The notes under the pieces were generated by a model. It was not told the DNA's origin and did no database searches. It was given only the letters and a program-made list of their open reading frames with translations. The position numbers were made by a program, and so were the translations under genes. From positions 18,652-82,651 of the forward strand of contig DNVW01000013.1 of the NCBI GenBank assembly GCA_003507395.1: a stretch of 64,000 nucleotides of DNA. Reading direction: 5' to 3'. Positions within the stretch are counted from its first letter, which is position 1. Each line of letters starts with the position of its first letter. Positions 1 to 8,394 of this stretch are shown one piece after another. This stretch comes from Clostridiales bacterium. GTDB lineage: Bacteria; Bacillota; Clostridia; TANB77; CAG-508.

Positions 1-39
1 TTTATGGAAGTTTTAGAAAGGCTGAAAAAGTTTAAATGA
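1..39 (+). CDS. C-terminal end of a gene cut by the window start (uncertain)
   Basis: An open frame runs from the first base to a TGA at 37-39 and would encode the last dozen residues (FMEVLERLKKFK) of a protein. The residues look like a charged helix end. There is too little to identify it, and it could be chance. Confidence 0.25.
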   Translation, partial: FMEVLERLKKFK

Positions 40-82
40 ATTGTATGTAATACAGTAATAATCTGCATTTGCTCATAAATGC

Positions 83-112
83 AAAAAAAGAAGAACTCCT
101 AAGAATTCTTCT
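83..112 (-). terminator. Terminator of tRNA-Pro
   Basis: On the minus strand, AGAAGAA (112-106) pairs with TTCTTCT (95-89), followed by a run of seven T. It lies just past the 3' end of tRNA-Pro. Confidence 0.7.
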
Positions 113-117
113 AAAAA

Positions 118-194
118 TGGTCGAGGTGACAGGGATCGAACCTGCGACCTCATGGTCCCAAACCACGCGCGCTACCAACTGCGCTACACCTCGA
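118..194 (-). tRNA. tRNA-Pro (anticodon TGG)
   Basis: The minus strand folds as a full cloverleaf: acceptor TCGAGGT, D-arm with AGTTGGTAG, anticodon stem CGTGG/CCATG with loop TTTGGGA (anticodon TGG), and T-arm with GGTTCGATCC. The CCA end is encoded. The length is 77 nt. It has its own promoter (213-241) and terminator (83-112), so it is a single-gene unit. Confidence 0.97.
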
Positions 195-212
195 TATATA
201 AGCTACTTATAT

Positions 213-241
213 AATATAGCACAAAAGAAAACGTTTGGCAA
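213..241 (-). promoter_or_regulatory. Sigma-A promoter of tRNA-Pro
   Basis: Minus strand TTGCCA (241-236), 17-bp spacer, TATATT (218-213), about 20 nt upstream of the tRNA 5' end. Confidence 0.75.
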
Positions 242-270
242 TACTTAAATTAAAAAAAGTTAAAATAAAT

Positions 271-311
271 AAAAATAGAAATGGTAATATATAAGTACCA
301 TTTCTATTTTT
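271..311 (-). terminator. Terminator after the DUF2207 gene
   Basis: A perfect 16-bp stem (271-286 with 296-311) with a 9-nt loop. The stem starts and ends in A/T runs, so it could act in both directions. It sits just past the DUF2207 stop codon. Confidence 0.75.
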
Positions 312-349
312 AACAAGTCAATTTCCATTTTTTAAACAGTGCTATTTAC

Positions 350-2056
350 TTAGCGGAAACCACCGCCGCCTCCACCACCGCCGAAGGAACCACCACCGCC
401 TCCACCGGATGAGAATCCGCCTCCACCAGACGAATAGCTTTCTGCACGAGCTTTAGCAGAATTTGCTTCTGCTATACCATGACTTGCACACATGTTGATA
501 AAAATAATATTATCATATGAATTGTAACAAGATTGTTCAATTACTTCTGGATATAAATCTTTAAATTGTTTAGCAACTTTTTTTGCAATTCCAAGCATTT
601 GAGCATATATCAAGTATTCTTCAAATAAATGGACCTCAATGGCCTCTCTATCTTTTATGAGAGTATAATCATTTAAATATTGTTTTAATCCCATAAGTTG
701 TATAACTTGTTCTTTTAACTCAGATGTTGCATTATATTCCTTACGTGTAAAAAACTTAAAAGATTTTACAGTTTCTACAGAAATAAGTTCATCGTTAATA
801 CATTTTTGCTGTTCTTTATCTATTATTTTATCAAATAAATTAAGAATTGTAGAGTAATTATTCTGACACCAACGTTCAAATTCTTTATTTTCTAAAATGC
901 CATCTTTACTAGCTTTGTACATTATATTAAACATTTGTTGTTCATATTGATTAGTAAATAAATTATCACCAGTTTTATTAAAAACTATAACAGAATTATC
1001 TTTTTTTAATATAAGGCCGGTTTCTTTTGGCTCTATGCGAACTAAATCATCTTTTAGCCATTTCAAAATAAATGCACCTAATATATCTGTTTTGTTTTTG
1101 AAAAGCTTGTATTTGCTAGCAATATAATAAGCTCTAAGTAAATCACCCTTGCAAGGAATGTCTCTAAAATAAGGAATACTTTTCTTCTCATCTTTTGATA
1201 ATTTGAAATTATACCTAGGAGTTTCACAATAAATAGCAATGACCGCGACTATACAAATAATACCTATAACAACTCCTACTAAAATTGGCAAAATAAAATC
1301 AAAAAAATAACTTGTAGATGAGCTAACATATGCCGTACTTCCTTCTTGTGCCATATTATAGTAATATTGGAAGTCATTATCTAAAGTATTTGAAGTGTTA
1401 AATGTACCTAAAGGAAACTTAACCAGTATAGTCATATATTCATCTTCTTGTAGAACTCCATCTGACTGCATCTCAATATATCCATCATAAACATAAGCAG
1501 TACCACCATAATTACCATATCCCCAAACATCAACAGTATTAGGAATGTTAAAATCTGTATGTATCTTTATATATGCCTTACCAATTTCATTAGAAAAATT
1601 ATGAGGGATTAAGGTCCAATAAATCATTTGAGAATCTGTTAAAGAAGAAACAAAATTTGTAATTTCATAATTAACAGTATATGTATGCTTGCCATATTTG
1701 CTTATTCCCCAACATAATTCAATACCATCTTCAATATAGTTGATTCCACATTTATAAGCTTTTTCAGAAAAACTAGCAGAAGTATGCCAAGAACTTAAAA
1801 CGCTATAAGAAGTGGAACTTTCGCTAACAGAAAAATTTTGTATTTCTGACTCACCTAAATTATAATAAGGATGATATACTTCTGTTCCTTGGTTAGCATC
1901 GCAATTCCATACCTCCGTAACTTTTGCATTTCCATTTTTATCTACATAAATATCCATCGAAATAGATTTAATAGAATTTGCTTCAACAGAATGTCCAAAG
2001 CAACTAATTGCAAAAATAAATATTAATAATAGAAAAAACTTTACTATTTTTTTCAT
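350..2056 (-). CDS. DUF2207 membrane protein with glycine-rich tail
   Basis: A 568-residue predicted membrane protein of the DUF2207 (YciQ-like) family, whose function is unknown. A signal-peptide-like hydrophobic N-terminus (residues 4-22) is followed by an extracytoplasmic beta-rich domain of about 220 residues. Then come a transmembrane helix near residue 260, a cytoplasmic part, and a tail of serine and long glycine runs ending GGGGGGFR, typical of the family. The start was set at 2056 because AAGGAGG lies 5 nt upstream and the signal peptide begins there. A longer in-frame extension to 2137 has no ribosome site. Family assignment comes from architecture, not from a search. Confidence 0.85.
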   Translation of the reverse strand: MKKIVKFFLLLIFIFAISCFGHSVEANSIKSISMDIYVDKNGNAKVTEVWNCDANQGTEVYHPYYNLGESEIQNFSVSESSTSYSVLSSWHTSASFSEKAYKCGINYIEDGIELCWGISKYGKHTYTVNYEITNFVSSLTDSQMIYWTLIPHNFSNEIGKAYIKIHTDFNIPNTVDVWGYGNYGGTAYVYDGYIEMQSDGVLQEDEYMTILVKFPLGTFNTSNTLDNDFQYYYNMAQEGSTAYVSSSTSYFFDFILPILVGVVIGIICIVAVIAIYCETPRYNFKLSKDEKKSIPYFRDIPCKGDLLRAYYIASKYKLFKNKTDILGAFILKWLKDDLVRIEPKETGLILKKDNSVIVFNKTGDNLFTNQYEQQMFNIMYKASKDGILENKEFERWCQNNYSTILNLFDKIIDKEQQKCINDELISVETVKSFKFFTRKEYNATSELKEQVIQLMGLKQYLNDYTLIKDREAIEVHLFEEYLIYAQMLGIAKKVAKQFKDLYPEVIEQSCYNSYDNIIFINMCASHGIAEANSAKARAESYSSGGGGFSSGGGGGGSFGGGGGGGGFR

Positions 2057-2154
2057 AAGAGCCTCCTTATATATCATTATTTCATAATATAAAAAAATAA
2101 TCAATAAAAAAGAATATAAAACTATTGAAAAAAGCAAGAAATAAAAGTATAATA

Positions 2155-2179
2155 AACAATATAGTTAAACTATATTGTT
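2155..2179. promoter_or_regulatory. 10-bp palindrome overlapping the tRNA-Arg -35 region
   Basis: AACAATATAG (2155-2164) and CTATATTGTT (2170-2179) form a perfect inverted repeat with a 5-nt spacer. The right arm covers most of the TTGTTT -35 box of the tRNA-Arg promoter. It could be an operator or a weak hairpin in the divergent region. Confidence 0.4.
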
Positions 2180-2203
2180 TTCTTCACTTATTTATGATAT
2201 ACT
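2175..2203 (+). promoter_or_regulatory. Promoter of tRNA-Arg
   Basis: TTGTTT (2175-2180), 17-bp spacer, TATACT (2198-2203), 20 nt before the tRNA. Confidence 0.65.
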
Positions 2204-2223
2204 AAATAAAGTTTAAATTTTAT

Positions 2224-2300
2224 GCACCAGTAGCTTAGCTGGATAGAGCACTCGGCTACGAACCGAGAGGTCGGGGATTCAAATTCCTCCTGGTGCACCA
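2224..2300 (+). tRNA. tRNA-Arg (anticodon ACG)
   Basis: Acceptor stem GCACCAG/CTGGTGC, D-arm with AGCTGGATAGAGC, anticodon stem CTCGG/CCGAG with loop CTACGAA (anticodon ACG), T-arm, and encoded CCA. The length is 77 nt. A terminator follows directly. Confidence 0.97.
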
Positions 2301-2330
2301 AAATACACTTAGCAATAGGTGTATTTTTTT
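2301..2330 (+). terminator. Terminator of tRNA-Arg
   Basis: AAATACAC (2301-2308) pairs with GTGTATTT (2319-2326), followed by Ts to 2330. Confidence 0.85.
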
Positions 2331-2408
2331 ATTGCACAGGGAAAATTTTCGTCTCCATTGAGAATTAACAGCATACAAAATTTAACAAAATAAATTATAT
2401 GATATTTA

Positions 2409-2437
2409 TTGACTTTATTCGACCTTTGATATATCAT
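2409..2437 (+). promoter_or_regulatory. Promoter of the polysaccharide locus (LCP gene)
   Basis: TTGACT (2409-2414), 17-bp spacer, TATCAT (2432-2437), about 37 nt before the LCP start codon. Confidence 0.75.
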
Positions 2438-2474
2438 AATAAATGAAAGAAATTCAGTCAAAAGAGGGAAACAT

Positions 2475-3428
2475 ATGAAAAAAATTTTAAAAGCTTTATT
2501 AATAATATTGATAATAATAGTTGTAATATTGGCCGTAATTGGAATATACGTAGTAAATAAACTAAATAAAGTAAACCGCGTAGTAATAAAACCAGGAGAA
2601 GTACAAGTAACCGAAGGTGTAGAGGAAAATTTAGCAGAATATAGAAATATTGCTTTATTTGGTATAGATACCACAGGAACATATGAAGGAAGTCGCTCGG
2701 ATTGTATAATAATAGCAAGTATAAATCAAAAAACGAAAGAAATTAAATTAGTATCGGTATATAGAGACACATATTTGGAGATTCCAAATTATGGGCTAGA
2801 TAAAGTAAACCATGCATATGCCTACGGAGGGCCAGCTTTATCTATGAGCACACTAAACACTAACTTAGACTTAAACATAACAGAGTTTGCAACAGTAAAC
2901 TTTACCTCAACACAAGAAATAATAGATGCAATAGGTGGAATAGAAATGACAGTAACAGGTGCAGAAGCAACACAAATTCCAGGAATAGTAGAAGGCGGAA
3001 CATATGAACTAACAGGAGCCCAAGCACTTGCTTATGCCAGAATAAGAAAAATAGATAATGACTATGCAAGAACAGAAAGAATGAGAAAGGTACTTATAGC
3101 TGTATTTGAAAAAGCAAAAACAATGAGCATAATGGAACTAAATAAATTAGCAGACAAACTATTACCACATATATATACAAACATAGAAACAAAAGAAATA
3201 CTTTCATTAATACCAACAGTAGCTTCATACAAAATAGTAGAAAGTAAAGGATGGCCATATAAAACACAAGGAATAACATTAAACGGAGTATGGTATGGAC
3301 CACCAATAACATTAGAACAAAATGTAGTAGAATTACACAAAGAATTATTTGGAGAGGAAGATTACAAAGTAACAGACAAAATAAAAGAAATAAGCGAAAA
3401 GATTATTCAAAAAACGGGGTATAGATAA
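2475..3428 (+). CDS. LytR-CpsA-Psr (LCP) family glycopolymer ligase
   Basis: LCP enzymes move undecaprenyl-linked glycopolymers onto peptidoglycan on the outer face of the membrane. The 317-residue protein has an N-terminal transmembrane anchor (residues 6-28). The LCP domain has the conserved arginine and aspartate region SVYRDTYLEIP, then DKVNHAYAYGG, and the later arginine-rich signature YARIRK-DNDYARTERMRKVL. An AGAGGG site lies 6 nt before the ATG. It is the first gene of the exopolysaccharide locus, next to the initiating sugar transferase, so its job is probably to anchor that polymer to the wall. The substrate is inferred from context. Confidence 0.93.
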   Translation: MKKILKALLIILIIIVVILAVIGIYVVNKLNKVNRVVIKPGEVQVTEGVEENLAEYRNIALFGIDTTGTYEGSRSDCIIIASINQKTKEIKLVSVYRDTYLEIPNYGLDKVNHAYAYGGPALSMSTLNTNLDLNITEFATVNFTSTQEIIDAIGGIEMTVTGAEATQIPGIVEGGTYELTGAQALAYARIRKIDNDYARTERMRKVLIAVFEKAKTMSIMELNKLADKLLPHIYTNIETKEILSLIPTVASYKIVESKGWPYKTQGITLNGVWYGPPITLEQNVVELHKELFGEEDYKVTDKIKEISEKIIQKTGYR

Positions 3429-3455
3429 AAAGTAATAGTAGGGGGAAAATAACAA

Positions 3456-4160
3456 ATGATATCTGATGTAGAAGAAATAACAGGTATAAGAGAACTAAAA
3501 AAATTTAGTAAAACGAATAAAAATATATATTTAATGACTAAACGCATATTAGATTTAATTTTATCTAGTATCTGTATTATTTTTCTATCTCCAATATTTA
3601 TAATAACTGCAATAGCAATAAAACTAGATGATAAAGGCTCTGTGATATATAAACAATTAAGAATGGGAAAAGATTTAAAACCATTTTATATATATAAATT
3701 TAGAACAATGACAGAAAATAGAAAAGAGCTACAAAGTAATTTATCACACGAAAACATGGTAACGAGGGTAGGTAAAATATTAAGAGCAACAAGTATTGAT
3801 GAATTACCACAGCTATTTAACATATTGAAGGGTGAGATGACCTTTATCGGACCAAGACCATGGATATTAGAGTATTATGAGTGGTTTACACCAGAACAAA
3901 AAAGAAGATGCGAGGTAAAGCCAGGAATATCAGGACTAGCACAAGTAAAAGGAAGAAATGGAATTAGTATATTTAAAAAAATAGAATATGATATAGAATA
4001 TGTGGACAATATCAGCTTGAAAGCAGACATAAAAATATTTTTTGAATCAATAATAGCAGTCTTCAAAAAAACGAATGCAGAAATAACGGAAGTAGGGATA
4101 AAAGAAGAAATAAACCAATTAAAAGAACAATTTGATAATACATATTTAAAAATTTCGTAG
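3456..4160 (+). CDS. Initiating sugar transferase (bacterial sugar transferase family)
   Basis: A polyprenyl-phosphate hexose-1-phosphate transferase that puts the first sugar on undecaprenyl phosphate at the cytoplasmic membrane. The 234-residue protein is a short, PglC-like form with one hydrophobic segment (residues about 30-55). It shows the family motifs KFRTM, TSIDELPQL, GEMTFIGPRP and KPGISGLAQV. It lies 27 nt after the LCP gene, in the same operon, with a GGGGG ribosome site about 10 nt before the ATG. The sugar cannot be told from sequence alone. Confidence 0.93.
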   Translation: MISDVEEITGIRELKKFSKTNKNIYLMTKRILDLILSSICIIFLSPIFIITAIAIKLDDKGSVIYKQLRMGKDLKPFYIYKFRTMTENRKELQSNLSHENMVTRVGKILRATSIDELPQLFNILKGEMTFIGPRPWILEYYEWFTPEQKRRCEVKPGISGLAQVKGRNGISIFKKIEYDIEYVDNISLKADIKIFFESIIAVFKKTNAEITEVGIKEEINQLKEQFDNTYLKIS

Positions 4161-4481
4161 GGGGCACGGAAAAGATGAAAAAACAGATAAAAATTTAAGC
4201 TTTTTGCATACTTACATCATTCTTTAATTTCAAAAGTGCCAAGAATACATTATTTTTATTACTGTTTTGATTAAATGCATATGAATAAAAGCGTAACAAA
4301 TCCTATAAGGATTATATAATATATATGTTTTTGAAAAATTACTCGTTTGAACGAAACGTTAAAAAAATTAAAATTACTTGAAAGCTATTAATTTAGATTA
4401 AAAGCATGGTACAATGTAATAAGCAAAAATTAGGTATAAGTTGTATGATGAATTTATTTACAAATTGAAAGGGAGAACTAT
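4161..4481 (+). other. Junction region with no gene, upstream of the glycosyltransferase cassette
   Basis: No gene is supported in these 321 bases. At 4174 a ribosome-site-like GGGG stretch is followed by ATG and a stop after seven codons, which looks like the start of a lost gene. A small dyad AATCCT/AGGATT lies at 4299-4313. An extended -10 promoter (4407-4415) sits near the right end. Confidence 0.6.
4407..4415 (+). promoter_or_regulatory. Possible extended -10 promoter of the glycosyltransferase cassette
   Basis: TGGTACAAT matches an extended -10 (TGnTATAAT). No good -35 is present at 16-18 bp. It is about 67 nt before the first glycosyltransferase. Confidence 0.45.
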
Positions 4482-5570
4482 ATGAAAAAAATTTTATTTT
4501 TGATAAGTGCTATAAAAAGAGACGGTCCAAACAGGGTACTTGAGAGTATGATTTATGGAATTGATAAAACAAAGTATAAAATATTTGTTTTATCATTTTT
4601 AAATAATAATGATCAATCTTCTCTTGAAAAAATTGAAAAGATGGGTGCAACGATTATAAAACTAGATTTAAATAATAAACTAGAAATTATAATAAAAGGC
4701 AGAAAAAAATTAAATAAAATTATAAATAACATAAAACCGGATATAGTTCATTCACATGGGGTATTACCAGATATTATAAACGCAAAAAGTGAGAGTGAAA
4801 AGAAAATAACCACTCTTCATAATAATATGTTTGAAGATTATATTTATTCGTTTGGCAAATTAAAGGGGAGATTAATAATATTATGGCACTTGTTTCAGTT
4901 GAAAAAGTTTGATAAATGTGTATGTTGCTCAAAGTCAATATATGATGTAATGAAGAAAAAAATAAGTAATTGTGATTATATACAAAATTCAATATATAGA
5001 AATAATGATATAGAAGAGTATGGCAAAATAAGAGAGAGAATACGAGAAGAATATAAGATTTTAAAAGACGATATTGTGTATATATATGTTGGTGTTCTAT
5101 CAAATAGAAAAAATGTAATTGGATTGGTGAATAGTTTCAATAAAACATTGAAAAAAAATCAATATTTATTAATAATTGGTGATGGCCCTTTAAGAAACGA
5201 ATTAGATGGACTTATAAAAAATAATAATATAATATTATGCGGGTTTAAGAAAAATGCTTATGATTATTTATGCGCATCAGATATATATTGTTCATTTTCA
5301 AAGTCAGAAGGATTTTCGATTTCTGTTCTTGAAGCATTAGAAACGAGCAACTTATTATTGTTAAGTGACATTCCTTCGCACAAAGAAATATTTGATATAG
5401 ATGAAAAGATTTACATAGGAGAGAATTTTAATAAAAATAATTTTAATGAAAAGAAGGAAATAATAGAATGCAATTTTAATAAAAAAAATACCTCAAAAGA
5501 AATCTTAAAATTGTATTTGAACTGTAAAAATATGATGGAAAGTTATTCAAAAATATATAAAGAGGTGTGA
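4482..5570 (+). CDS. Glycosyltransferase family 4 (GT-B)
   Basis: A 362-residue retaining glycosyltransferase that probably adds a sugar to the lipid-linked repeat unit at the inner membrane face. The C-terminal half carries the nucleotide-sugar motifs: GVLSNRKN, the IGDGPLRNEL loop, and SEGFSISVLEALE, which holds the EX7E pair typical of GT4. The N-terminal half has the HSHGVLPD acceptor-domain pattern. An AAAGGGAGAA ribosome site precedes the ATG. It opens a run of genes whose codons favour T in the third position more than the flanks. Donor and acceptor are unknown. Confidence 0.9.
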   Translation: MKKILFLISAIKRDGPNRVLESMIYGIDKTKYKIFVLSFLNNNDQSSLEKIEKMGATIIKLDLNNKLEIIIKGRKKLNKIINNIKPDIVHSHGVLPDIINAKSESEKKITTLHNNMFEDYIYSFGKLKGRLIILWHLFQLKKFDKCVCCSKSIYDVMKKKISNCDYIQNSIYRNNDIEEYGKIRERIREEYKILKDDIVYIYVGVLSNRKNVIGLVNSFNKTLKKNQYLLIIGDGPLRNELDGLIKNNNIILCGFKKNAYDYLCASDIYCSFSKSEGFSISVLEALETSNLLLLSDIPSHKEIFDIDEKIYIGENFNKNNFNEKKEIIECNFNKKNTSKEILKLYLNCKNMMESYSKIYKEV

Positions 5571-5572
5571 AA

Positions 5573-6079
5573 ATGAAATTTTCTGTTTTAATGTCGGTTT
5601 ATAGTAAAGAAAAACCGGAATATTTTGAACAAGCAATAAAAAGTGTATTAGCTCAGACTCTAGTTCCGAATGAAATAGTAATTGTTAAGGATGGACCACT
5701 TACAAAAGAACTAGACAACGTAATTAATAGCTGTTTAAAGAACTATAATGAATTATTTAAAATAGTTGAACTAGATGAAAACTATGGTTTGGGGATAGCT
5801 CTAAATAGAGGGCTAGAAAAATGTAGCAATGAATTGGTAGCAAGAATGGATACAGATGATATTTGTGAACATGACAGATTTGAGAAACAAATAAATGAGT
5901 TTAGAAAAAATAATAAACTTTCCTTAGTCGGTGGAATAATAGCTGAATTTAACAATATTGTCGGCGATAAAAATCAATTAAGATATGTTCCAGAGAAAAA
6001 CAATCAAATTTATCAAAAACTAAAAAAAAGAAATGTTTTTAATCATGTAACTGTGATGTTCAAAAAAGTGATGTTTTAA
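5573..6079 (+). CDS. Glycosyltransferase family 2, N-terminal part of a frameshifted gene
   Basis: The 168 residues give the nucleotide-binding half of a GT2 enzyme: FSVLMSVYSKEKPEYFEQAI, the VKDGP segment and the DxD-type metal motif ARMDTDD. The frame ends early at TAA 6077-6079. Adding one A to the six-A run at 6062-6067 restores a continuous frame (FKKSDVLNAGGYMN) into the next open frame, so the two parts form one gene of about 275 residues. The start ATG 5573 was chosen because AGAGG lies 7 nt upstream; a GTG at 5567 overlaps that site. The lesion may be a true mutation, phase variation or a sequence error. Confidence 0.8.
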   Translation: MKFSVLMSVYSKEKPEYFEQAIKSVLAQTLVPNEIVIVKDGPLTKELDNVINSCLKNYNELFKIVELDENYGLGIALNRGLEKCSNELVARMDTDDICEHDRFEKQINEFRKNNKLSLVGGIIAEFNNIVGDKNQLRYVPEKNNQIYQKLKKRNVFNHVTVMFKKVMF

Positions 6080-6093
6080 ATGCTGGAGGTTAT

Positions 6094-6399
6094 ATGAATT
6101 GTCCTTCTTTTGAAGATTATTATTTATGGGTAAGAATGGCAATTAATAAGTGTGAGTTTTATAATATTCAATCTGTTCTTGTAAACGTAAGAGTTGGCAA
6201 TGATATGCTTAGGAGGAGAGGAGGCATAAATTACTTTAAATACTGTAAAGAATTTTACAAAAAACTCCTTGCTTCTGGATTTATTAAGCAAATAGAATAT
6301 TACCAATCTTTGGTTGTGAGATTTATTGTCGCCATTGCACCGCTTAGTATAAGAAATTATATATATTCCTCATTATTAAGAAGAAAGAAAAAGGTGTAA
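6094..6399 (+). CDS. Glycosyltransferase family 2, C-terminal part of the same frameshifted gene
   Basis: These 101 residues continue the GT2 gene in the +1 frame relative to 5573-6079. They hold the segment with the catalytic-base region (SFEDYYLWVRM, equivalent to the ED motif of the family) and a basic tail ending RRKKKV. The true coding frame is open from about 6067. The ATG at 6094 is preceded by GGAGG at 6085-6089, which encodes the conserved AGGY but might allow a weak restart. Alone, this fragment lacks the nucleotide-binding domain and should not be an active enzyme. Confidence 0.7.
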   Translation: MNCPSFEDYYLWVRMAINKCEFYNIQSVLVNVRVGNDMLRRRGGINYFKYCKEFYKKLLASGFIKQIEYYQSLVVRFIVAIAPLSIRNYIYSSLLRRKKKV

Positions 6400-6401
6400 A
6401 A

Positions 6402-7349
6402 ATGGATGAATTAGTGAGTATAGTTATTCCAATATATAATGCTGAAAGGTATTTGAACGAATGCTTAAAAAGTGTCAAATTACAATCTTATTCAAAAATA
6501 GAGGTTATCTTAGTCAATGATGGTTCAAATGACAAATCAAAAAGCATATGTGAGAGAATGTGCTTAAATGATAAAAGGTTTAAACTTTACAATAATACAA
6601 ATCATGGAGTATCATATTCTAGAAATTATGGAATAAAAAAAAGCAAGGGAAAATATTTATGTTTTGTAGATGCTGACGATATTATTGCGATAGATTATGT
6701 GAAAGAACTAATTAGCGAAATAAGGAAAAATAAATGTGATTTGGCAATATGTGGTATTGTGGGTTTCAAGAATAATATTATGCACAATATAAAACAAAAT
6801 AATAAAAAAAAATTAGTAAAAAAAAGCAATTTCAAAAGCATTGTGTTTTCTAAATATGGGGGGTATTTAGCTAACAAAATGTATGTTGCCAATATCATCA
6901 AAGATAATAAGCTCGAATTAAATGAGGGTATTCATATTTCTGAAGATTTATTATTTAACTTAGAGTATTTAAAATTTTGTAAAAGTATTATTATTTTAGA
7001 AAATAGGTATTATTTTTATAGAGTTCATAGTAATAGTAGTTATTACAATTTTACTAATCATAAATGGTTTAGCGTTTTAGACACATATGAGATAATAATC
7101 GATAACGAAATTAATGATATCAGAGATGATGTATATTATAATTTGTTTATGATTTTAATTGAAGCAAAATATAGATTGAATAATTATTTTCCAAATGACG
7201 CATTTATTAAAAAAAGAATCTTGTTAATGAAAAAAAAGTATATTAAAAATATAAAATACTTATGTTTGAAACATAAGATTAAGGTTATTATATTTTATAT
7301 TTTTCCAAAAATAATTATGAAATATAAACAAAGAAAAGTAGGTGAGTAA
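6402..7349 (+). CDS. Glycosyltransferase family 2
   Basis: A 315-residue GT-A fold enzyme. Residues 1-100 hold VSIVIPIYNAERYL, VNDGSNDKS and the metal-binding CFVDADD. A middle SEDLLFNLEY segment carries the catalytic-base ED pair. The basic C-terminus (KYKQRK) could sit on the membrane. It starts 2 nt after the preceding frame and abuts the next gene. The first 95 residues are very like those of the next gene, which suggests a tandem duplication followed by divergence of the acceptor half. Confidence 0.92.
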   Translation: MDELVSIVIPIYNAERYLNECLKSVKLQSYSKIEVILVNDGSNDKSKSICERMCLNDKRFKLYNNTNHGVSYSRNYGIKKSKGKYLCFVDADDIIAIDYVKELISEIRKNKCDLAICGIVGFKNNIMHNIKQNNKKKLVKKSNFKSIVFSKYGGYLANKMYVANIIKDNKLELNEGIHISEDLLFNLEYLKFCKSIIILENRYYFYRVHSNSSYYNFTNHKWFSVLDTYEIIIDNEINDIRDDVYYNLFMILIEAKYRLNNYFPNDAFIKKRILLMKKKYIKNIKYLCLKHKIKVIIFYIFPKIIMKYKQRKVGE

Positions 7350-8324
7350 ATGAAACTTTCTATTATAATTCCTATTTACAATGCTGAGAAGTATTTAATG
7401 CATTGTATTGATTCGATAAGAAAGATAAAAGATAATATTGAAGTTATTTTAGTAAATGATGGTTCTAAAGACAGCTCTAGAAGTATATGTGAAGATGTTT
7501 GCGCGAATGATGGTAGGTTTAGACTTTACAACAATTCGAATCATGGAGTTTCATATTCAAGAAACTATGGTATAAAAAATGCAACAGGAGATTATTTAAT
7601 GTTTGTTGATGCAGACGATGTGTTAAAAGACGGTTGGGAAAAGGTTGTATTTAATAACATGGATGGTAGCGATGTTATTTATATTATTAAGAGTCTAAAG
7701 AATCTTAATGATAAATTTGAACTTTTAAATTATATTTTAGGAATTAACAATCCATGTATAGCAGGACCAGTTTCAAAATTATTTAGAAATGATTTTATTA
7801 AAGAGAATAAAATCGTTTTTAATGAAAAGATAATTAATGGAGAAGACATGCTTTTCAATGTTGATATTGTTAATGCTATTAATAGTTATTCTATTATAAA
7901 TAAATCTATTTATTGGTATAGACAAAATGTTTTGAGTAGCACAAAAACTTTTAATGAAAAAATATTTGATTCAGATATTGAATTCCACAAAGAATTATCT
8001 TTGAAATTAAAAGCTTCACGAATCGATAGTAAACAAAAAAATAGACTTATTAACTTTTGCACAGTTAATTCTATTTTTATTTTAACGAATAAATTATCAT
8101 TTACTGGTAATTACATGACATTTAAAGAAGGAGTATCAAAATTAAAAAAGGTTGATATTTATAAAAATGCCTTGATGAAAAGTGTGAAAGATGTGTCTAT
8201 AAAGGCTAAAATTGTCATAGTTTTAATTAAGAATAAATCATATTTAATTGCTTATTATATTTTAAAATTTTGGAAAAAAACTAGAAAATATAATAAAAAT
8301 GATAATTCTTTTGTCGAAATTTAA
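7350..8324 (+). CDS. Glycosyltransferase family 2, paralogue of the preceding gene
   Basis: A 324-residue GT2 enzyme starting directly after the previous stop, with a GGTGAG ribosome site inside the previous gene's end. Motifs are LSIIIPIYNAEKYL, VNDGSKDSSRSIC, NHGVSYSRNYG and FVDADD, with NGEDMLFN as the probable catalytic-base region. The N-terminal half closely matches its neighbour and the C-terminal half does not, so the two probably recognise different acceptors. Its 3' end overlaps the reading frame of the polymerase gene, but the chosen polymerase start lies downstream. Confidence 0.92.
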   Translation: MKLSIIIPIYNAEKYLMHCIDSIRKIKDNIEVILVNDGSKDSSRSICEDVCANDGRFRLYNNSNHGVSYSRNYGIKNATGDYLMFVDADDVLKDGWEKVVFNNMDGSDVIYIIKSLKNLNDKFELLNYILGINNPCIAGPVSKLFRNDFIKENKIVFNEKIINGEDMLFNVDIVNAINSYSIINKSIYWYRQNVLSSTKTFNEKIFDSDIEFHKELSLKLKASRIDSKQKNRLINFCTVNSIFILTNKLSFTGNYMTFKEGVSKLKKVDIYKNALMKSVKDVSIKAKIVIVLIKNKSYLIAYYILKFWKKTRKYNKNDNSFVEI

Positions 8325-8394
8325 TGAACTATATTATTGGAAGATAGAGATATTACGAAGTTTATGGATTAATTATGATAAAGGAGGGTTTCAA

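Noticed and set aside
6062..6068. Programmed -1 frameshift at AAAAAAG in the split glycosyltransferase
   Set aside because: The heptamer is out of phase with the X XXY YYZ arrangement, and no strong downstream hairpin was seen. Plain mutation or error is more likely.
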